Shown here piece after piece: positions 23,103 through 29,578 of a DNA stretch of 29,578 bases. Under the pieces are notes generated by a model. The model saw nothing but the letters and a program-made list of their open reading frames with translations. It did no database searches and was not told the origin of the DNA. The translations under genes were made by a program, and so were the position numbers. Within the stretch, counting starts at the first letter, position 1. Each line of letters starts with the position of its first letter. The DNA is from VMCP01 sp964527775 (lineage in GTDB: Bacteria > Bacteroidota > Bacteroidia > NS11-12g > UBA955): contig CAZGQS010000024.1 in NCBI GenBank assembly GCA_964527775.1, forward strand, positions 1 to 29,578, given 5' to 3'.

Positions 23103-26100
23103 TTGAAAACTGCTCAATCTTACATATCTTTTATTCTGCTTTTGGTATCTTTACTATTTACGAAACTTACCATTGCCCAATCGGTTTCTGTGACCAGCTT
23201 TTCGCCAGTATCACAAATTGCTGGTAAAACTATAGCGGTTAATGGAAGTAACTTCGCTTCTACTGGAATGACCGTAACCGTTGGTGGAACAAGTGCTACC
23301 TATTCTTTCAGTTCAAACAGTTTAATTGTTGTAACTATTCCTACAGGCGCTCAGTCAGGAAGCATTTCCGTGAGTCGTTCAGGCTTTACCACTGGCTCAA
23401 AATCAGGGTTCATTTTTATTGAGACTATTGAGAGGATGATCACCGACTACAATGGTTATTGGTCATCAACCATTCAATCGAATAATTCCACTCTTCCAGA
23501 TTTATCACACAATCTTCTTGCCTTTAAATTTGGATCAACCCTTTATTCTACAGGTGTCTCAGACACAGTTTTATCCAATAGATCGATCAGTTTCACTGCC
23601 GGACTTTGGAATGCTTTCCCAGTAAATACACTGACCGGAAGCGGAACCGATGCTGTTTTGTTGTGGGCATCCAAAAACGACGGTACCTTAACCCAGCAAC
23701 TCAATCCTCAAAAGAAAATTAAAGACGTACTTATTGACGGTAAACGCGGCCTTGACATGGGAACCGGAATTGCCAATTTTGATGCCGAAATTGAATTTAC
23801 CGTCACCAATATTGACCCCAACAAAATCTCAGATTCTGAACCTGACATATTGGTTACACAGGTGGCTTCACCAACTCAAGGGATTTACGACCGCTTTTAT
23901 TTTGTAGATGCAAATAACAATCGAGTAGGCGACGAAGTCACTGCTGTAGCTTATGATATTCCCATACTGGGAGAGTACTATTTAGATCTGTGGAATTTAA
24001 ATTCGGCAAATAACAATTTAATTTCGAACAACGACGCCGTTTCAAGCACTGTTTTCAATAATGGCCTAAACAGTACCCGAGAAATGAGGCTATTTGCCTA
24101 CAAGCTGAGCGACTTTGGCCTTACATCTTCAAACTACTCCTCTGCGGTTAAACTGGTATTCAAGCCGGGCGGTGTTGCCGATTATTCTTTTGTAGCTTAC
24201 AATGCAAACACGTTTGTGATTCCTACGGCAGACATTGCTCAACAACCCGTCAGTGATATTGAATGTTATAACTCAGGAAATACTGTAACTTTCAGCGTAA
24301 GTGCATCTAACCCTTCTTCGGTAGGAACCAACGGAGGCACAATTACCTATCAATGGAAGAAAAATGGAACCAATATCTCAGGAGCTACGTCAAGTACCTA
24401 CTCTATCTCCAATCCAGTAGCTTCTGACAACGGTGCTTACACATGCGAAGTAACCAACAACTACGGATCCATCTTAACAGACCCTGCATATCTCAACATT
24501 TATATCATTGCTCACCCACAAACTACAAGTACGTGTATCAGTAGTTCTGCTACGCTTTCAATTAGCGCCGGTGGAAATTACCCCACCTACCAATGGTATA
24601 GCAATACAACCGCATCAAATTCAGGTGGTTCGGCAATAAACGGTGCTACATCCAGCACCTATTCTCCACCTGTTTCAACAGCCGGTACTTATTACTATTA
24701 TTGTAAGGTAGCTGCTCCTTCTTCTTCTTTGGGATGCACCATCGATGTCACTTCAGATGTAGCAACCTTTACGGTTTCGCCCAATACAGTTGCAGGTACC
24801 TTATCTGGAGCAACAACCGTTTGCTACGGAACCAATTCAACAACATTAACGTTAACCGGACAAACCGGTGATGTGGTTAACTGGGAATCTTCTGCAATAA
24901 GTAACTTCTCCTCAAAAACATCCATAGCAAATACTACCAACTCTTTAAACGCTCAGAACTTAACCTCTTCTACTTATTACAGGCCTGTTGTTAAAAGCGG
25001 CGCTTGTGCAGCATTATCTCCCTCTTCATCTCTCATCACCGTCAACACCACCTATACCTGGGAAGGCGATGTTAGTACCAGCTTCGGCAATGCATCCAAC
25101 TGGGTGCAGGGCTGTGTACCACACAGCGGCGCTGATATCTCTTTCAGAACCACCTCTGCACCCGACAGAATCTGCGAACTTGATCAAGCGCGCACCCTCC
25201 GCAACATCACCATCGCCGGAAGTTCTGCCACGCATATCTTTGACCTCAACAATCAAATACTCTCTCTGAGCGGCACTTTGTCTTTATCTGGCGCCAATAT
25301 CGATGCCCGCGATGCATCTTCCACCCTCAGATTCAGCGGTTCTACCGCCCAAACATTGCCCTCCGGCTCTCTTGTCAACAACGAAATTGCTCGACTCACC
25401 ATCAACAACAGTGCAGGCGTTTCTTTGGGAGGGACCACCAATCTTACTCGTTTATTGACCTTGGTCACAGGAACCTTAACCACCAGCGGCCGACTTACCT
25501 TCAAGAGCACCGCTGATTATACGGCTCAATTGGCTACCGTTCCTGCCTCTGGAACCAGTATTTCTGGCAATGTCACCGTTGAGAAATACGTCCCCGCGAA
25601 GCGGGCATTCAGGCTCTTGAGTCCCACCGTAACTACAACCACCTCCATCAATGCCAATTGGCAAGAAGGAAGCTCTAGCTATTTAGACAATCCAAATCCA
25701 GGCTTCGGAACTCACATCACAGGGTCTCTAACTGGCGCTAACGGATTGGATGCCACCTTGACCGGAAATCCTTCGCTGTACACTTTCAGCAATTCCACCC
25801 AAAGTTGGTCGTCGGTGCTCAACACCACCACTCCCAATTTATCTGCAGGTACTCCTTACCGATTGATGATTCGCGGTGGAAGAACCGTTGACATTTACCA
25901 ATCTGACAACAATCCCACTCCTACCAATACCACCCTCAGAACTACAGGAACCATTCATACCGGATCATTTGCTGTCAATAATTTGAGTAGTACACCCGGT
26001 GCCGATAATTTCATTGGAAATCCCTACCAATGCGCTGTTGATTTGAGTCAAATCATCACCTCATCGGTGGCTAATTTAAACAGCACCTATGTGTACATGT

Positions 26101-27044
26101 GGGACCCATTCTTGAACACTCGAGGTGCTTATGCCACAGTAGATTTAGGCAATTCCAGCACATCGCCTTCGGCGTCAACCGCTACTAAATACTTACAACC
26201 CGGACAGGCGTTCTTCGTGAAAACATCGGCGAGTGCCACAGGAGCTCCGTCGTTCTCGTTCACCGAAGCCAGCAAATACACAAGTGGAACCTTCAGTACC
26301 ACCAATCTTTGGGAAATTCCCAATCGTGTGTTTGACTTGATTGACGTCACCTTGATCAATAGAGACAGTCAAGTAATTGCTGACGGAACACAAATTAGAT
26401 TTAGTCCCGGATTCTCCGATGAAATCTCAGATTTAGACTCTCGCAAAGTCATGAACCTCGATGAAAACCTGAGCATTTACAACGACGGAAACTTACTTTC
26501 TATTGATTCGCGTTCTGCGGCCAAAAGTTCAGATTACATCCAATTGTTTTTAGATCGCTACCGCGCTAAAAACTACACCTTCAGAATCAAAGCTTCTGAA
26601 TTGCCTGGATTCGAATTGCAATTAAGAGATAAGTACACCAACACTTTAACCCCGTTGACTAAGAATCAGGAAACGGAATATTCCTTCTCTGTATCTTCAG
26701 ATTTAGAATCAAAAAGAATTGACCGTTTTGCTTTGGAGATGAATTTTCCTAATGAGGTGAAGCTTCAAAATGAGAAATTTGATGGTGATCAAGTTAAGAT
26801 TTATCCCAATCCGGTAAAAGACAAACAACTCACTGTAACTCTTCCTTATTCCTTTATCCATCATTCTTGTAACTTAAAAATCCTTGACTTGAATGGTAGA
26901 ATTGTATGGGAACAAACTAAATTCTTATCACAACTAAATTGGGATATCCCACTTGAAGGAGCTTTTTCAAATGGTATGTATTTGATTCAGGTATCCTCTG
27001 AAAACCACGTTTTGTATAATCGTTTAATCATCCAAAACCATTAA
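23103..27044 (+). CDS. Giant T9SS surface protein with TIG and Ig-like domains
   Basis: 1313 residues from a proposed TTG start at 23103 (MKTAQSYISFILLLVSLLF signal, ending near TIAQ). Domains in order: IPT/TIG (about 28-105), a conserved region I cannot name (about 106-380, with LIDGKRGLD and TVTNIDPNKISDSEPDIL), an Ig-like domain (about 385-465, ITYQWKKNG and YTCEV), a second Ig-like domain (about 466-560), a WEGDVSTSFGNASNW module (about 647-854) duplicated in the next gene, a further beta-rich region, and a type A sorting domain (about 1232-1313, KIYPNPVKDKQL). Probably an adhesin or structural surface protein. No catalytic motif seen. It ends 1 nt before the ATG of its tandem paralogue. 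Confidence 0.85.
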   Translation: MKTAQSYISFILLLVSLLFTKLTIAQSVSVTSFSPVSQIAGKTIAVNGSNFASTGMTVTVGGTSATYSFSSNSLIVVTIPTGAQSGSISVSRSGFTTGSKSGFIFIETIERMITDYNGYWSSTIQSNNSTLPDLSHNLLAFKFGSTLYSTGVSDTVLSNRSISFTAGLWNAFPVNTLTGSGTDAVLLWASKNDGTLTQQLNPQKKIKDVLIDGKRGLDMGTGIANFDAEIEFTVTNIDPNKISDSEPDILVTQVASPTQGIYDRFYFVDANNNRVGDEVTAVAYDIPILGEYYLDLWNLNSANNNLISNNDAVSSTVFNNGLNSTREMRLFAYKLSDFGLTSSNYSSAVKLVFKPGGVADYSFVAYNANTFVIPTADIAQQPVSDIECYNSGNTVTFSVSASNPSSVGTNGGTITYQWKKNGTNISGATSSTYSISNPVASDNGAYTCEVTNNYGSILTDPAYLNIYIIAHPQTTSTCISSSATLSISAGGNYPTYQWYSNTTASNSGGSAINGATSSTYSPPVSTAGTYYYYCKVAAPSSSLGCTIDVTSDVATFTVSPNTVAGTLSGATTVCYGTNSTTLTLTGQTGDVVNWESSAISNFSSKTSIANTTNSLNAQNLTSSTYYRPVVKSGACAALSPSSSLITVNTTYTWEGDVSTSFGNASNWVQGCVPHSGADISFRTTSAPDRICELDQARTLRNITIAGSSATHIFDLNNQILSLSGTLSLSGANIDARDASSTLRFSGSTAQTLPSGSLVNNEIARLTINNSAGVSLGGTTNLTRLLTLVTGTLTTSGRLTFKSTADYTAQLATVPASGTSISGNVTVEKYVPAKRAFRLLSPTVTTTTSINANWQEGSSSYLDNPNPGFGTHITGSLTGANGLDATLTGNPSLYTFSNSTQSWSSVLNTTTPNLSAGTPYRLMIRGGRTVDIYQSDNNPTPTNTTLRTTGTIHTGSFAVNNLSSTPGADNFIGNPYQCAVDLSQIITSSVANLNSTYVYMWDPFLNTRGAYATVDLGNSSTSPSASTATKYLQPGQAFFVKTSASATGAPSFSFTEASKYTSGTFSTTNLWEIPNRVFDLIDVTLINRDSQVIADGTQIRFSPGFSDEISDLDSRKVMNLDENLSIYNDGNLLSIDSRSAAKSSDYIQLFLDRYRAKNYTFRIKASELPGFELQLRDKYTNTLTPLTKNQETEYSFSVSSDLESKRIDRFALEMNFPNEVKLQNEKFDGDQVKIYPNPVKDKQLTVTLPYSFIHHSCNLKILDLNGRIVWEQTKFLSQLNWDIPLEGAFSNGMYLIQVSSENHVLYNRLIIQNH
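25041..25665 (+). repeat. Duplicated module, copy 1 (in the first giant surface-protein gene)
   Basis: About 625 nt matching 28954-29578 at roughly 93% by eye (44 differences counted, three changing an amino acid). The first 105 nt differ at one base only. The match starts abruptly at GTCAACACCACC; just upstream the two genes are clearly diverged. Codons are visibly richer in third-position C than in the flanking gene. Copy 1 may match further right, which the window cannot show. Confidence 0.92.
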
Positions 27045-27045
27045 G

Positions 27046-29578
27046 ATGAAATCTTTGAAAAACTTATTTTATTTCATCGTATTGTTTTTGAATGCTCATT
27101 TATTTGCACAACCTTCAATTTCCAGCTTTTCACCAACAAGCCAATTATCTGGTTATACTGTAGAAATAATCGGAACTAACTTTGGGACTACGATCAATGC
27201 TGTAACAGTAAAATTTGGTGGGGTAACTGGCACTACAAACTCTGTAACTTCAACCAAAATTATTGCTACAGTACCCTCTGGGGCAAAATCTGGAGACATT
27301 AGTGTAGAAATTAATGGTACAAATACTGCAAGTAAATCTGGATGGGTTTTCATGGAAACCATTGACCAAATGTATACTGATTACAAAGGATACTATTTTT
27401 CAAGCAGCAGCAATTTAAATTCAGATACCATAATTCTATCTCACAACCTCTTGGCTTTCAGATACAACAATGTTGTTTATTCCACTGGCGCAACAGACAC
27501 CATTCTTTCAAATAGAAATATCACTTTTACCCCTGCACAATGGAAAGCCCTACCCATCAATAATTTTAGCGGTACTACCACAAGCACAAAAGCTTCTGTT
27601 TTATATGCGGCAGCAAATGATGGCAGCAAATCAACGGCAATAAATCCGAATAAGACCATGAAAGATGTCTTGATAGATGGCAAAAGAGGATTGGATTTAG
27701 GCACAGGATTGGCCAACTATGAAGGAAATATCGAGTTTACAGTTACCAATATTGACCCTACAAAACTTAATGATAGTGAACCTGATATTTTATTAACACA
27801 AATCGCAGATCCATCCTTTTCAGTGCCAGACGAATATTATTTTAGCGATTCTTCAGGAAATAGAATTGGCAACATAATTAGTGCAATTCCCAAACAAGTA
27901 CCCAAGCTAGGGTCTTATTATTTGGATAACTGGTGGGTCTCTGGTACAAATAATAACACTGCTGTTACTACAACGCTGGCCAATTTCTTGGCCCGTGACA
28001 TCCGTTTATTTGCTTTTAAACTTTCAGACTTTGGAATTACTCAAAGTAATTATTCTAGCATCAAACTGCTCAAAATAACACCCAATGGATCTTCTGATTA
28101 CGCTTTTGTTGCTTATAACTCAAATACCTTTATAGTTCCAACTGCAGATATTGCCACCCAACCTGTTAGTACTACTAGTTGCGCGGGCTCGGGGACATCT
28201 GCAACATTTTCAGTATCTGCTAGCAATCCAACTTCAGTAGGAACCGCTGGAGGAACAATAACTTATCAATGGAAGAAAAACGGAAATAATATTTCAGGTG
28301 CCACTAATAGTTCGTATTCCATTTCACCTATCACTGCTTCGGATTTCGGGGAGTATGTTTGTGAAATCACCAATAACTATGGTGCTATATTATCTGACCC
28401 AGCCTATTTAAATGTTCGAATCTCACTAGATCCTACTTCAAAAAGTACTTGTATAAATACAACTGCCGAAGCACTTTCTTTAACTGCCATTGGAAATTTC
28501 CCCATCTACCAATGGTATTCAAATACAACCAATTCCACCTCAGGAGCCACCCTTATTTCAGGAGCCACCGGCAATAGTTATATTCCACCCTCCAATTCAA
28601 CAGGGACAACCTACTATTTCTGTAAGGTCTCAGACCCAAATGCATCAGGGTGTACCATTGCCGATACCTCATCAGTTGTGGCCCATATAGTATCGCCAGC
28701 AACCGTTGGAGGCTCAACCAGCGGCAACCAAACCATTTGTTACAATTCTAATGCTACCATCAATTTGAGTGGACAAACCGGTTCTATTGTACGGTGGGAA
28801 TTTGCCAATAATTCTGGCTTTTCTTCACCAACTACTGTTGCTAACACCACTAATTCAATAACCGCAAATAATCTTACTTCAAGTCGACACTACAGAGCTG
28901 TTGTAAAGAGTGGATCATGCACTGAAGCAACTTCTACCTCATCTCAAATTTCGGTCAACACCACCTATACCTGGGAAGGCGATGTTAGTACCAGCTTCGG
29001 CAATGCATCCAACTGGGTGCAGGGCTGTGTACCACACAGCGGCGCTGACATCTCTTTCAGAACCACCTCTGCACCCGACAGAATCTGCGAACTCGATCAA
29101 GCTCGTACCCTGCGCAACATCACCATTGCTGGAAGTTCTGCCACCCATATCTTTGACCTCAACAATCAAACCCTCTCTCTGAGCGGAACGTTGACCCTAT
29201 CTGCTGCCAATATCGATGCTCGCGATGCCTCTTCCACCCTCAGATTCAGCGGCTCTACCGCCCAAACATTGCCTTCAGGCTCTCTTGTCAATAACGAAAT
29301 CGCCCGACTCACCATCAACAACAGCGCCGGCGTTTCTTTGGGAGGGACAACAAATCTCACTCGTTTATTGACTTTGGTCACAGGAACTCTAACCACCAGC
29401 GGCCGACTTACTTTCAAGAGCACCGCCGATTACACGGCTCAATTGGCCACCGTCCCAGCCTCGGGAACCAGCATTTCTGGCAATGTCACCGTGGAGAAAT
29501 ACGTCCCTGCGAAGCGGGCATTTAGGCTCTTGAGTCCCACCGTAACTACAACCACCTCCATCAATGCCAATTGGCAAG
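27046..29578 (+). CDS. Second giant surface protein, paralogue of the preceding one (3' end beyond the window)
   Basis: Open frame of 844 codons from the ATG at 27046 to the window end with no stop. Signal peptide (MKSLKNLFYFIVLFLNA to LFAQ), then the same layout as its neighbour: TIG (about 23-100), the region with LIDGKRGLDLG and TVTNIDPTKLNDSEPDIL, an Ig-like domain (ITYQWKKNG, near 400-470), a second Ig-like domain and, from residue 637, the WEGDVSTSFGNASNW module. Outside that module it matches the first protein only moderately, so the genes are old tandem duplicates. The ATG follows the previous TAA by 1 nt (TAAGATG), implying co-translation. A C-terminal sorting domain is expected but not visible. 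Confidence 0.87.
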   Translation, partial: MKSLKNLFYFIVLFLNAHLFAQPSISSFSPTSQLSGYTVEIIGTNFGTTINAVTVKFGGVTGTTNSVTSTKIIATVPSGAKSGDISVEINGTNTASKSGWVFMETIDQMYTDYKGYYFSSSSNLNSDTIILSHNLLAFRYNNVVYSTGATDTILSNRNITFTPAQWKALPINNFSGTTTSTKASVLYAAANDGSKSTAINPNKTMKDVLIDGKRGLDLGTGLANYEGNIEFTVTNIDPTKLNDSEPDILLTQIADPSFSVPDEYYFSDSSGNRIGNIISAIPKQVPKLGSYYLDNWWVSGTNNNTAVTTTLANFLARDIRLFAFKLSDFGITQSNYSSIKLLKITPNGSSDYAFVAYNSNTFIVPTADIATQPVSTTSCAGSGTSATFSVSASNPTSVGTAGGTITYQWKKNGNNISGATNSSYSISPITASDFGEYVCEITNNYGAILSDPAYLNVRISLDPTSKSTCINTTAEALSLTAIGNFPIYQWYSNTTNSTSGATLISGATGNSYIPPSNSTGTTYYFCKVSDPNASGCTIADTSSVVAHIVSPATVGGSTSGNQTICYNSNATINLSGQTGSIVRWEFANNSGFSSPTTVANTTNSITANNLTSSRHYRAVVKSGSCTEATSTSSQISVNTTYTWEGDVSTSFGNASNWVQGCVPHSGADISFRTTSAPDRICELDQARTLRNITIAGSSATHIFDLNNQTLSLSGTLTLSAANIDARDASSTLRFSGSTAQTLPSGSLVNNEIARLTINNSAGVSLGGTTNLTRLLTLVTGTLTTSGRLTFKSTADYTAQLATVPASGTSISGNVTVEKYVPAKRAFRLLSPTVTTTTSINANWQ
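28954..29578 (+). repeat. Duplicated module, copy 2 (in the second giant surface-protein gene)
   Basis: Partner of 25041-25665, offset 3913 nt and in the same reading phase relative to each gene. It runs to the window end, so its full length is unknown. The encoded residues differ at only three places (Ile/Thr, Ser/Thr, Gly/Ala) over about 208. Confidence 0.92.

Noticed and set aside
25026..25256. Minus-strand frames conserved between both module copies (also 28939-29169, 25253-25510 and 29166-29423)
   Set aside because: Their conservation follows from the duplicated coding module on the plus strand; nucleotide changes fall at third positions of the plus frame, so selection acts on that frame.

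Overview
The window reads as a chromosome segment of a Bacteroidota, most likely Flavobacteriales-like, bacterium; the genus cannot be fixed from sequence alone. Four things point there: several secreted proteins end in a type IX secretion (T9SS) type A sorting domain; several genes are preceded by the Bacteroidota -7 box TAnnTTTG; Shine-Dalgarno sequences are weak; and the gene families (monomeric isocitrate dehydrogenase, an OlsF-like bifunctional acyltransferase, DUF4143 ATPase, DUF4886 hydrolase) are typical. No rRNA, tRNA, transposase, integrase or CRISPR array was seen. Genes are tightly packed and no gene-free stretch exceeds 300 bases. The largest gaps are 10547-10718 and 11106-11279.

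Layout. 1-3385 (+): a GT1/GT28-type glycosyltransferase, a lipoprotein and an SGNH/DUF4886 hydrolase, with heptanucleotide repeat arrays before the first two genes and a related array inside the lipoprotein gene. 3382-4815 (-): a photolyase/cryptochrome-family flavoprotein that shares its stop codon bases with the hydrolase. 4914-7121 (+): a T9SS-exported beta-helix protein followed by a clear terminator. 7213-9420 (+): monomeric NADP isocitrate dehydrogenase. 9410-10546 (-): an AAA/DUF4143 ATPase. 10719-11105 (-): a small coiled-coil-like protein. 11280-14582 (+): an overlapping operon of GH20 beta-hexosaminidase, glycosylasparaginase and CutC. 14642-15201 (+): a MazEF-type toxin-antitoxin pair. 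15206-21288 (-): a three-gene secreted operon, transcribed as a gingipain-like C25 homologue, then a LamG protein with six Cys-containing repeats, then a GH5 mannanase-like enzyme. 21412-23070 (+): the OlsF-like acyltransferase. 23103-29578 (+): two tandem giant T9SS-type surface proteins, the second cut by the window end.

How the genes fit together. Much of the window serves the cell surface: glycan degradation (GH20, glycosylasparaginase, GH5), exported repeat proteins and membrane lipid synthesis. GH20 and glycosylasparaginase together would act at the GlcNAc-GlcNAc-Asn core of N-glycoproteins, as lysosomal enzymes do.

The most notable signals are: (1) a family of polar heptanucleotide arrays sitting just before start codons, with a related 21-nt (7-codon) version inside the lipoprotein gene that could shift its frame by slippage; (2) a module of about 625 bp shared at roughly 93% nucleotide identity, almost all synonymous, by the two otherwise diverged tandem surface proteins; (3) an 11-bp-period direct repeat resembling a Pho box in the -33 region of the OlsF-like gene; and (4) a gingipain-like protein in which both catalytic dyad positions appear replaced.
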